Shown here one piece after another: positions 1 through 5,770 of a stretch of 12,765 nt of DNA; position 1 is the stretch's first letter; each line of letters opens with the position of its first letter. The stretch comes from an uncultured Prevotella sp. (GTDB lineage Bacteria > Bacteroidota > Bacteroidia > Bacteroidales > Bacteroidaceae): contig UQQN01000067.1 of assembly GCA_900543155.1 (NCBI GenBank), forward strand, positions 1 to 12,765, given 5' to 3'. A program made the translations under genes and the position numbers. The notes under the pieces are model-generated. The model worked only from the letters and a program-made list of their open reading frames with translations, was not told where the DNA came from and searched no databases.

Positions 1-73
1 TATGTGCAACTTTTTACTCATATTTATCAACTTAAATTAATTCCGCCAACGGGTTTTAATAAGTTATATTTTT

Positions 74-110
74 AAGCATTACATTCGCTTTTCATTAGAA
101 TGTAATACTT
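74..110. repeat. Inverted repeat downstream of aroA
   Basis: Thirteen-base arms at 74-86 and 98-110 pair with one mismatch around an 11-nt loop. The element sits two bases past the aroA stop, so it would form a hairpin at the end of the aroA transcript. Neither strand has a U-tract after the stem, so it is not a canonical intrinsic terminator. It may act as an mRNA-end stabiliser or a weak terminator. Confidence 0.5.
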
Positions 111-111
111 A

Positions 112-1401
112 TTACTTAATACTTAAATAATCATTTCCTCCTTCTTTCAAACTTTCTAAGTCTTCCCAGAATCGGGGGTAGCTTTTGCTCACCACTTCGG
201 GGTTGGCTATTTCTAAGTCTGGACAACGCATACAGGCTGGAGCAAATGCCATAGCCATGCGGTGATCGTGGTAGGTGGCAATGGGTTCGCCATTCCATTT
301 TGGGGCGTCCTCATCATAGTGTGTCACATATACGGCTTCGTCGCCCTCCACACCGAGTTCCACGCCCAGTTTCTTTAACTCGTTTTGCAAAGCAGCTATG
401 CGGTCTGTCTCTTTGATGCGCAACGACTGCAATCCTGTAAATCGGAAAGGTCTGCGTAATAGCGCACACGTAACCACCATGGTCTGTGCCAAGTCGGGTT
501 GATTGGTCAAGTCGAGTTCAAACACCTTGTCGGCAGGACATTCAGTTTCGGCATTTCGTGTCAGTGTTACCGACCCGTGTGCCACATCGAATGTACTTGT
601 CACGCCCAATGGCTCAAAAAACTTACGCACAGCACTGTCGCCCTGCAAACTTGTTTCGCGCAAACACGGCAACACCAATTTGCTACCACTATCGGCAGGC
701 GTCAGCGCCATTATTTCGTACCAATATGAGGCAGCACTCCAGTCGCCCTCTACTGGGAAAATCACATCGTCTTTATACGCCACCTTATGCACCTGTAGGG
801 TGTGGTCGTCAAGCCAAAAAGCACTGGTGCCATAGGTTCGCATCATGCTCAATGTCATGTCTATGTAAGGACGCGACACCACCTCGCCCGTCAGTTCTAA
901 GGTCAACCCTTCTTCCATCAGGGGAGCCACCATCAACAGTGCCGACACATATTGCGAACTCACATTGCCAGGCAGCGACAAGTGTCCGCCCTTAAGTTTT
1001 CCACCTTTTACCCGCAATGGTGGAAAGCCCTCTTGCTCCACATAGTCTATTTTGGCGCCCAATTTTCGCAGTGCGTCCACCAAAACCCCAATGGGACGTT
1101 GACGCATGCGTTCTGTTCCCGTCATCACGTGTTCTTCTTCTCCATCGCACACGGCAAAGAAGGCTGTTAAAAAGCGCATTGCTGTGCCGGCAGCCATCAC
1201 GTCTACCTGTGCGGGACGTTGTTGCAGTGCTCGCCACATCACGTAAGTGTCGTCGCAAGTAGCCAAGCGTTCTACGCTTCCGCCTGGTCCACTTAGGGCA
1301 CAGAGCAGCAATGCGCGGTTGCTTATGCTTTTCGACGAGGGCAGCTGTATGGTTGCCTCTATTTTTGGGGGAATATGGGCAGTGCGGGTAGTCATGGGCA
1401 T
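112..1401 (-). CDS. aroA: 3-phosphoshikimate 1-carboxyvinyltransferase (EPSP synthase)
   Basis: EPSP synthase transfers the enolpyruvyl group of PEP to shikimate-3-phosphate, the sixth step of the cytoplasmic shikimate pathway to chorismate and aromatic amino acids. The 429-residue product is of normal length. Visible family motifs are LPSSKSISNRALLL (20-33, with the substrate-binding Lys24), AAGTAMRFLTA (70-80), ERMRQRPIG (97-105), LPGNVSSQY (143-151), LTNQPDLAQT (298-307, with the presumed catalytic Asp303), RIKETDR (328-334) and YHDHRMAMAFA (377-387). The position matching E. coli Pro101 is Phe77, and the Asn of the E. coli LGNAGTA loop is Ala70; both appear normal for Bacteroidetes, though that is from memory. 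The start at 1401 is the first in-frame ATG; Met3 (ATG at 1395) is an alternative. A -7-like box lies upstream at 1446-1453. The gene stands alone, divergent from the tRNA gene. Confidence 0.97.
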   Translation of the reverse strand: MPMTTRTAHIPPKIEATIQLPSSKSISNRALLLCALSGPGGSVERLATCDDTYVMWRALQQRPAQVDVMAAGTAMRFLTAFFAVCDGEEEHVMTGTERMRQRPIGVLVDALRKLGAKIDYVEQEGFPPLRVKGGKLKGGHLSLPGNVSSQYVSALLMVAPLMEEGLTLELTGEVVSRPYIDMTLSMMRTYGTSAFWLDDHTLQVHKVAYKDDVIFPVEGDWSAASYWYEIMALTPADSGSKLVLPCLRETSLQGDSAVRKFFEPLGVTSTFDVAHGSVTLTRNAETECPADKVFELDLTNQPDLAQTMVVTCALLRRPFRFTGLQSLRIKETDRIAALQNELKKLGVELGVEGDEAVYVTHYDEDAPKWNGEPIATYHDHRMAMAFAPACMRCPDLEIANPEVVSKSYPRFWEDLESLKEGGNDYLSIK

Positions 1402-1445
1402 GATGTAATTTAGTTTTGTCTGTTATAGATCTGTAATATAGGCTA

Positions 1446-1453
1446 CAAAGATA
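1446..1453 (-). promoter_or_regulatory. Possible -7 box for aroA
   Basis: Read on the minus strand this is TATCTTTG, a perfect match to the Bacteroidetes -7 consensus TAnnTTTG, 45 bases ahead of the aroA start. No TTTG occurs at the expected -33 position (about 1473-1476), so only half of the promoter is supported. Confidence 0.5.
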
Positions 1454-1524
1454 GTGCAAATCAACCTTATATTGTGGATTTTGAGAAGATAATTGCATTT
1501 TTTTGAAAAAAAATCGGCTAAAAA

Positions 1525-1555
1525 TTTGTCAGTTCGCAGAAAAGCCGTACTTTTG
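1525..1555 (+). promoter_or_regulatory. Promoter of tRNA-Pro
   Basis: TTTG at 1525-1528 and TACTTTTG at 1548-1555 are separated by exactly 19 bases, matching the -33/-7 consensus of the Bacteroidetes primary sigma factor. The tRNA begins 11 bases after the -7 box, so the 5' leader would be only a few bases long. Confidence 0.85.
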
Positions 1556-1566
1556 CACTCGCAATT

Positions 1567-1641
1567 CGGGGTGTAGCTCAGCCCGGTTAGAGTACGCGTC
1601 TGGGGGGCGTGTGGTCGCTGGTTCGAATCCAGTCACCCCGA
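1567..1641 (+). tRNA. tRNA-Pro (anticodon GGG)
   Basis: A full cloverleaf can be drawn. The acceptor arms CGGGGTG (1567-1573) and CACCCCG (1634-1640) pair over seven base pairs. The D arm follows. The anticodon stem CGCGT/GCGTG encloses loop CTGGGGG with anticodon GGG at 1602-1604. The T arm is GCTGG-TTCGAAT-CCAGT, and the discriminator is A1641. No 3' CCA is encoded, so it must be added after transcription. GGG decodes the proline codons CCC and CCU. The gene has its own promoter and terminator and no tRNA neighbours. Confidence 0.95.
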
Positions 1642-1650
1642 CTGAATTGT

Positions 1651-1688
1651 AAAGCAGTTATTCAAGTTTTTGAATGACTGCTTTTTTT
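1651..1688 (+). terminator. Intrinsic terminator after tRNA-Pro
   Basis: Fifteen-base arms at 1651-1665 and 1670-1684, with one G-T wobble, enclose a 4-nt loop. The last bases of the 3' arm run into seven consecutive T at 1682-1688. The stem begins 10 bases after the tRNA 3' end, as expected for a single-gene tRNA transcript. Confidence 0.9.
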
Positions 1689-1733
1689 GTGTGCCTACCT
1701 AGGCGTGGAGGGGCGCAAGAATAGAGAAAAAAA

Positions 1734-2051
1734 TATTAATGAAACAATTAATGGGAATTAATGGACATTAATGTTCAAATAAAAAACGCGAAGCGAATTA
1801 TTATTGGCAGCTACGCTGCTTGAAGGCGAACATTAATTGTCATTAATTCGGGGACATTAATTCGGAGACATTAATTTTTTCTGTGCAAATGAAATGTATT
1901 AATGGAATAATTAATGGGAATTAATGGACATTAATGTTCAAATAAAAACGCGAAGCGAATTATTATTGGCAGCTACGCTGCTTGAGGCGAACATTAATTA
2001 TCATTAATTCGGGGACATTAATTCAGGACATTAATTTTTTCTTGTTCAAAT
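1734..2051. repeat. Palindromic tandem repeat array A (two ~160-bp units)
   Basis: Two near-identical direct units (1734-1896 and 1897 to about 2051) fill the gap between the tRNA terminator and guaD. Each unit is an imperfect long palindrome. Its 5' arm holds ATTAAT boxes and ends in GACATTAATGTTC; its 3' arm begins GAACATTAAT and continues with more ATTAAT boxes. Between the arms are two small hairpins, CGC-GAA-GCG and GCAGC-TAC-GCTGC. In unit 1 the left-arm ATTAAT boxes fall at 1747, 1757 and 1767, about one helical turn apart. No ORF is supported. The same unit recurs at 5221-5608. Confidence 0.9.
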
Positions 2052-2101
2052 GCGAATTATTGTTGTAACCTTGTTATTTGCTTCCCCACGCCCTATTATG
2101 C

Positions 2102-2569
2102 TTAATACGCCACCTTATCCACATTTTGCATCCATGCCTCGAAAGGAGCTTGCGCCTCTTTGTTCATCATTTCTTGGGTAGGCAATTTGCGTTCGTGGAT
2201 GGGCAAGGGGAGTTCTTGGTAGATAAAGGCATCGTCGAAACCTGCCTTTGCCGCATCAAATTTTGTGCCAGCAAAGTATAGGTGATCTAAGTGTGCCCAA
2301 TAAATGGCGCCCAAACACATAGGACAAGGTTCGCACGACGAATAAATGTCGCAGCCCTCTAAATCGAAAGTATTTAATTCTTGGCAAGCCTTGCGTATGG
2401 CTTGCACCTCGGCATGTGCTGTTGGGTCGTGCTGACTGGTTACACGATTCACGCCCTCGGCTACTATTTCTCCGTTACGTGCAATCACTGCCCCAAACGG
2501 CCCTCCCCCATTGGCTACATTTGCCACCGCAAGGTCTATCGCACGCTGCATAAGTTGTTCTTTGGTCAT
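2102..2569 (-). CDS. guaD: Guanine deaminase (cytidine deaminase fold)
   Basis: This enzyme hydrolyses guanine to xanthine and ammonia in purine salvage, in the cytoplasm. The 155-residue product closely follows my recollection of the Bacillus subtilis guanine deaminase (about 156 residues). Shared blocks are GGPFGAVI (22-29), DPTAHAEVQAIRKAC (48-62), SCEPCPMCLGAIYWA (78-92) and AGFDDAFIY (109-117), plus a C-terminal Tyr. Zinc ligands are His52, Cys82 and Cys85, with Glu54 as the proton shuttle. The FDDAFIY segment and short C-terminal tail favour guanine deaminase over the tRNA adenosine deaminase TadA. The start at 2569 is the only ATG that keeps the N-terminal helix. Its strong promoter lies 28 bases upstream, and array A follows just past the stop. 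It appears to be a single-gene transcript. Confidence 0.92.
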   Translation of the reverse strand: MTKEQLMQRAIDLAVANVANGGGPFGAVIARNGEIVAEGVNRVTSQHDPTAHAEVQAIRKACQELNTFDLEGCDIYSSCEPCPMCLGAIYWAHLDHLYFAGTKFDAAKAGFDDAFIYQELPLPIHERKLPTQEMMNKEAQAPFEAWMQNVDKVAY

Positions 2570-2596
2570 ATTGATGAGTTTTTCTTATTACATTTG

Positions 2597-2627
2597 CAAA
2601 GATACGGGTTTGTTTCAAATACACAAA
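2597..2627 (-). promoter_or_regulatory. Promoter of guaD
   Basis: Read on the minus strand, TTTG (2627-2624) and TATCTTTG (2604-2597) are separated by exactly 19 bases, a full match to the Bacteroidetes -33/-7 consensus. The transcript would start about 20 bases ahead of the guaD ATG. Confidence 0.88.
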
Positions 2628-2951
2628 TTTTGCGATAATTATTTCCATTTTCTCCCTACTTTTCCACACTTCTCTTCCTTCGGTATGATATCGGGATGTC
2701 TTCGGAATTTCTTCGACATAAAATTTTGTGATTTTAAGGTCTGTTTTTTCTTGTTTTTATTCCACCCATACCACCCCACCCTACTCCCTTTGTTACACAT
2801 TTTTCATATCTTTGATTTTCAACACAAAAAATCATACAGAGATGGAAAGATTTGGTGTCTCTTTTTTCTTAATTAGTATAAAAATTGGTCATTCTTTCCT
2901 TAACCATGTCCACTAAATCTTTAATTGGTTGCAGCCGGACTATTATATGTG
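2628..2951. other. Gene-poor intergenic region upstream of the secreted protein
   Basis: This AT-rich stretch has no convincing gene. It contains a minus-oriented copy of the GATATC/CCGAAGG repeat (2675-2694) and a free-standing -7-like TATCTTTG at 2807-2814 without a -33 box at the right spacing. A 24-codon ORF (2842-2916) follows that box, but nothing shows that it is translated. Confidence 0.6.
2675..2694 (-). repeat. 20-bp GATATC/CCGAAGG repeat, single copy
   Basis: The reverse complement matches the direct copies at 4716-4735 and 4738-4757 with one mismatch. The unit combines GATATC with a near-palindromic ATTCC-GAA-GGAA. A degenerate second half (TTCGGAAT at 2701) follows, so an original pair may have decayed here. 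Confidence 0.75.
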
Positions 2952-2959
2952 TAACTTTG
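2929..2959 (+). promoter_or_regulatory. Probable promoter of the secreted protein gene
   Basis: TAACTTTG at 2952-2959 matches the -7 consensus TAnnTTTG. TTGC at 2929-2932, 19 bases upstream, is a weak -33 match. Transcription from here gives a leader of about 110 bases. A weaker -7-like sequence (TTTCTTTG, ending near 3032) lies nearer the gene and could be a second start point. Confidence 0.6.
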
Positions 2960-2980
2960 CATAAGAAAAGCTGCGGTTCG

Positions 2981-3011
2981 GCATAACATCCAAGTAAACT
3001 TGATGTTCTGC
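2981..3011 (+). other. Hairpin in the 5' leader
   Basis: ACAT-c-CAAG (2986-2994) pairs with CTTG-ATGT (2999-3006) around the loop TAAA. Outer GCA/TGC pairs (2981-2983 and 3009-3011) extend it. It lies about 20 bases into the predicted transcript and could protect the mRNA 5' end or act in control. No known riboswitch pattern is visible. Confidence 0.5.
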
Positions 3012-3079
3012 ACTCACCTTGCATTTTCTTTGCACCAGAATTCATTACCGAAACAAACAACTTAAAACATTATAATCTT

Positions 3080-4261
3080 ATGAAAACAACTTTACTTTCT
3101 CTCAAAGCTTTCTTCACTATTTGCTTGCTTTGCTTAGTGGGGGGGGTAAGTGCTTCGGCACAAAACACCTACACGAAGGTCACATCTGAAGACCAACTCG
3201 TTGCTGGCGGTATTTACGTTATTGTTAACGAAGAAAACAATGTTGCAATGAGTTCACAGGCCAAAAACAATCGTAAAGCAACCAAAATCACCATTAATAA
3301 CAATTCATTTACTTTAGCTGATGCTGATATTGCAAATGCTAAAACTGATGAAACCGTTTACGAACTTGAACTCGGTGGTGAAACTGGCAAATGGACATTT
3401 TACGATAAAATCAATAACGGATATTTATATGCGGCTGGAGCTAATTCAAGCAACCAGTTAAAAACGCAACAATCAGTAACCACTAAGAGTCAAGCAACAA
3501 TTTCTTTTAGCACAAAAGGAGATGCGACTATTAAGTTTATTGATAACAAAACAGAAAGAAATACATTAAAATACAATAGTAATAAATCAAACGGCAATCT
3601 TTTTGCTTGTTACAAATCAGGTCAAGACCCCGTCCAACTTTACAGAAAAGTAGGCACCTTTACCCTCACCACCGCCCAATACGGCACCTACTACACTGAA
3701 GATGCATTTGTTATGCCCGAAGGTGTGACAGGTTATACCATTACAAGCGAAGATGGTCAGACTTTGAAGTTCAACGAGGCTTATGTGGCTGGCGCTGTTG
3801 TTCCTGCTAAGACTGCTTTGGTATTGAAGGCAACTGAAGAATTGACAGCTGATAAGGAATACACTTACACCATTGTAAACTCTACCGCTGTTGCTCCTAC
3901 TGACAACTTGTTGCATGGTTCTGTAGAGAACGCTACAACCAACGTAGATGGTGCTCACGCTTATTACAAATTGGCTAGCGACCCTGTAGAAGGTCTTGGT
4001 TTCTACTATGGTGCTGAAGATGGTGGTGCATTTACAAATGGTGCTCACAAGGCTTACCTTGCTGTGATGACTAAAACTATGAGCCAAATGCGCGGATTTA
4101 GCTTCGATAGCATGACTACTGGCATCAACCATGTTGTTGCAAATGCTGAGCATGCTAAGAGCACTGTAATCTACGACCTTAACGGACGTCGCGTTAACTC
4201 GTTGAGCGCTGCTGCAAAGGGCGTATACATCGTTAACGGCAAAAAGGTTATCGTTAAGTGA
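3080..4261 (+). CDS. Secreted protein with type IX secretion-type C-terminal sorting domain
   Basis: The 393-residue product begins with a Sec signal peptide (Met1 to about Gln28, ending SASAQ). Residues 29-190 form an Asn/Lys/Thr-rich, probably all-beta module with the local patterns NNGYLYAAG (112-120) and DPVQLYRKV (183-191). Residues 192-347 are a second module of a kind common in Prevotella surface proteins (YGTYYTEDAFVMPEGV, VPAKTALVLKA, GLGFYYGAEDGGAF, KAYLAV). Residues 362-393 (STVIYDLNGRR, then KGVYIVNGKKVIVK) match the Bacteroidetes C-terminal domain recognised by the type IX secretion system, so export to the cell surface or medium is inferred. No catalytic motif was recognised. 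An eight-G run (3139-3146) lies within the signal-peptide codons. A 61-codon gene follows 39 bases downstream. Confidence 0.9.
   Translation: MKTTLLSLKAFFTICLLCLVGGVSASAQNTYTKVTSEDQLVAGGIYVIVNEENNVAMSSQAKNNRKATKITINNNSFTLADADIANAKTDETVYELELGGETGKWTFYDKINNGYLYAAGANSSNQLKTQQSVTTKSQATISFSTKGDATIKFIDNKTERNTLKYNSNKSNGNLFACYKSGQDPVQLYRKVGTFTLTTAQYGTYYTEDAFVMPEGVTGYTITSEDGQTLKFNEAYVAGAVVPAKTALVLKATEELTADKEYTYTIVNSTAVAPTDNLLHGSVENATTNVDGAHAYYKLASDPVEGLGFYYGAEDGGAFTNGAHKAYLAVMTKTMSQMRGFSFDSMTTGINHVVANAEHAKSTVIYDLNGRRVNSLSAAAKGVYIVNGKKVIVK
3139..3146 (+). repeat. Homopolymeric G8 tract in signal-peptide codons
   Basis: Eight consecutive G cover codons 20-23 (Val-Gly-Gly-Val). Slippage by one base would frameshift the protein just before its signal cleavage site. 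The other coding genes here show no comparable G run. Its role as a phase-variation switch is inference. Confidence 0.9.
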
Positions 4262-4300
4262 TAGGTAATAAGTTTAACTAAAAAAGCTATTTCTCACACA

Positions 4301-4486
4301 ATGAAAAAAATATATTCTGCACCCAAGGCTAACGCAATTAGCTTGCACATCGAAAACGAAATTTTGTCTACTTCTACTTCTGGTGGTGAAAACCTCCCAG
4401 TTCATAAAAAGTATACAGATGCTGTCCAGCTCTCTGAAGAAAAAGCATGGAGTAGTGAATCGTGGACTAACATGGACGAGGATTAA
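4301..4486 (+). CDS. Small MKK-type Bacteroidales protein of unknown function (61 aa)
   Basis: The 61-residue product starts MKKIYSAPKANAI and has an acidic, Trp-containing end (KAWSSESWTNMDED). Many short Bacteroidales proteins share this plan: MKKxYxxP at the start, a conserved Glu-x-x-x-Leu-Ser-x-Ser block near residues 20-25, and a variable polar tail with Trp. Their function is not known to me. Here the block is followed by SGGEN, with a Gly-Gly at residues 28-29. This could be a leader-type cleavage site, but no peptidase-exporter or modifying enzyme is in the window. There is no transmembrane segment or typical signal peptide. The ATG at 4301 follows the secreted-protein stop by 39 bases, and a strong terminator lies 45 bases past its own stop, so the two genes are probably co-transcribed. 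Confidence 0.75.
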   Translation: MKKIYSAPKANAISLHIENEILSTSTSGGENLPVHKKYTDAVQLSEEKAWSSESWTNMDED

Positions 4487-4531
4487 TACACGCTTTCCTT
4501 GTGAGAACAAGGAGGTGGTTGAAAATATGGA

Positions 4532-4566
4532 AATGCTCAACGACACATTGTCGTTGGGCATTTTTT
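4532..4566 (+). terminator. Intrinsic terminator after the small ORF
   Basis: Fourteen-base arms (4532-4545 and 4549-4562), with one G-T wobble, enclose a 3-nt loop CAT and are followed by T at 4563-4566. A smaller hairpin, CCTTG/CAAGG (4497-4501 and 4508-4512), precedes it. It closes the transcript of the secreted protein and small ORF. Confidence 0.92.
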
Positions 4567-4715
4567 GGTTGGAGGGGGAAGTTTCAAAAATTTTTCGGCA
4601 TGATTTTGTGGTTTTTTCATCAATAAGGGGCATGGTTAAATGGGGTGAGGCTGGCGCGTGAAAATTCATAAAAAAGGCGTTGGTGTAAATTTCGTTTTTT
4701 CGGGTAATAATGATT

Positions 4716-4757
4716 CCGATATCATTCCGAAGGAATACCGATATCATTCCGAAGGAA
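4716..4757 (+). repeat. Tandem pair of 20-bp GATATC/CCGAAGG repeats
   Basis: Two identical 20-bp copies, 4716-4735 and 4738-4757, repeat with a 22-bp period. Each joins GATATC to ATTCC-GAA-GGAA, which can form a small hairpin. A related copy lies at 2675-2694 in the opposite orientation, so copies bracket the secreted-protein and small-ORF module. Confidence 0.85.
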
Positions 4758-4848
4758 GAGATTTGGTCAAAATGTCGGTTTTGAGGGCGTGGGGCATTTA
4801 AAATTGGTAAAATGTTTTGTGCGAATTTATTGGATTTTAATATTGGTA

Positions 4849-4924
4849 ATGCACGCCCTGAATTATCGTGCAAACCGAATGCAATCAAGCTTGCTTGAAT
4901 TGCTGAGGTGCAGCCGATAATGCA
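4849..4924 (-). repeat. Inverted single copy of the 65-bp hairpin unit
   Basis: The reverse complement reads through GGCTGCACCTCAGCAATTCA, then the hairpin CAAGC-AA-GCTTG, then GATTGCATTCGGTTTGCACG. This is nearly identical to the tandem units at 5771-6014 but on the opposite strand. The flanking CGATAATTCAG part matches the end of the third tandem unit (CGATAATTTAG). Confidence 0.88.
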
Positions 4925-5068
4925 TAGCAAAGGGCAACAGGCGTGCATTCTTGGTCGCAAAACCATACAGAACATTTTTGGGATTTTGAATACCAACACT
5001 CTATACCTTTGGGAAAGTAGGTTCGCGAAGCAGAGTTGTGAAAAATTGAGAGTATAGCGAAAGTGACT

Positions 5069-5127
5069 AATGACCAGTGACCGCTTAAATTCTTGATAAT
5101 CAGGAGTTACGCGGTCACTCGGTCATT
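5069..5127. repeat. REP-like hairpin element, copy 1
   Basis: AATGACCAGTGACCGC (5069-5084) pairs with GCGGTCACT-c-GGTCATT (5111-5127), with one bulged base. The loop contains a second small inverted repeat, CTTGA-TAA-TCAGG. A related element with the same stem core (AGTGACCGC/GCGGTCACT) and TGATAATCA loop core lies at 12502-12567. Confidence 0.85.
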
Positions 5128-5220
5128 TGAAATAAATATTAATTTGCAGTTAACGAATGTAAATAGCATATTATTAAGCAGTTACCCCCTAGGTAGGGTG
5201 TGCATTGCAAACAGAAAAAG

Positions 5221-5608
5221 TATTAATGGATAAATTAATGGGCATTGATGGAAATTAATGTTCAAATAAAAACGCGAAGCGAATTAGATGTTTGCAGCTA
5301 CGCTGCTAGAGGGGAAACATTAATTGTCATTAATTCGGAGACATTAATTCGGAGACATTAATTTTTTCTATGCAAATGAAAAGTATTAATGGATAAATTA
5401 ATGGGCATTGATGGACATTAATGTTCAAATAAAAACGCGAAGCGAATTGTTGTTGCAGCTACGCTGCTAGAGGGGGAACATTAATTTTCATTAATTCGGG
5501 GACATTAATTCGGAGACATTAATTTTTTCTGTACTAATGAAAAGTATTAATGGATAAATTAATGGGCATTGATGGAAATTAATGTTCAAATAAAAACGCG
5601 AAGCGAAT
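5221..5608. repeat. Palindromic tandem repeat array B (2.4 units of ~162 bp)
   Basis: Full units run 5221-5383 and 5384-5544; a third starts at 5545 and stops after the CGCGAAGCG hairpin at about 5608. They have the same orientation and plan as array A: ATTAAT-box arms, the CGC-GAA-GCG mini-hairpin, the GCAGC-TAC-GCTGC hairpin, then the complementary ATTAAT arm ending in a T run. Between the two mini-hairpins the sequence varies (TTAGATGTTT against TTGTTGTT), while the hairpins are unchanged. No coding potential is visible. Confidence 0.9.
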
Positions 5609-5770
5609 AAAGGGATATATATTTTTTGTAAAAATATTTTTGTAAGAAAATGCGCTAAAGCACACAAAATCAGATGTTTTTTTGTCGTTAAAATCAATGT
5701 GATTAAAACATTTGTTTTCTTAAAACAAGATAAAACGGAACAAAATAGCCGATAATAAAGAAAATGTGCG
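5609..5770. other. AT-rich spacer between the two repeat arrays
   Basis: This very AT-rich stretch has a short direct repeat (ATTTTTTGTAA-type, near 5630-5655) and a weak hairpin, TTGTTTT/AAAACAA (5712-5718 and 5722-5728). No gene is supported. Confidence 0.55.

Larger units (their letters stand above)
4567..5068. other. Intergenic region, first part, with repeats
   Basis: No gene is supported. A 241-codon open frame runs antisense through this region and the small ORF (4274-4999), but it crosses the repeats and the terminator and has no protein-like character. Contents are the paired 20-bp repeat (4716-4757) and an inverted repeat GGGCGTG-(gg)-GCATT near 4785-4797 with AATGCACGCCC at 4848-4858. 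The inverted 65-bp unit lies at 4849-4924. Confidence 0.6.

Noticed and set aside
61..77. Riboswitch or terminator with U-tract after aroA
   Set aside because: The hairpin lacks a U-tract in the aroA direction, and no conserved riboswitch core was recognised.
1567..2101. Integrated element at the tRNA-Pro 3' end
   Set aside because: No duplicate of the tRNA 3' end is seen in the window, and there is no integrase; the neighbouring sequence is a repeat array only.
2842..2916. A 24-codon ORF (MERFGVSFF...) after the TATCTTTG box at 2807
   Set aside because: It is too short to support, with no homology that I recognise and no ribosome binding site; the -7 box lacks a -33 partner.
4274..4999. 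A 241-codon minus-strand open frame
   Set aside because: It runs antisense through the small ORF, the terminator, the 20-bp repeats and the inverted 65-bp unit. Its composition is not protein-like, and it has no recognisable domain or promoter.
1734..5608. CRISPR array
   Set aside because: The repeated units are whole 160-bp tandem copies with no unique spacers, and no cas genes are present.
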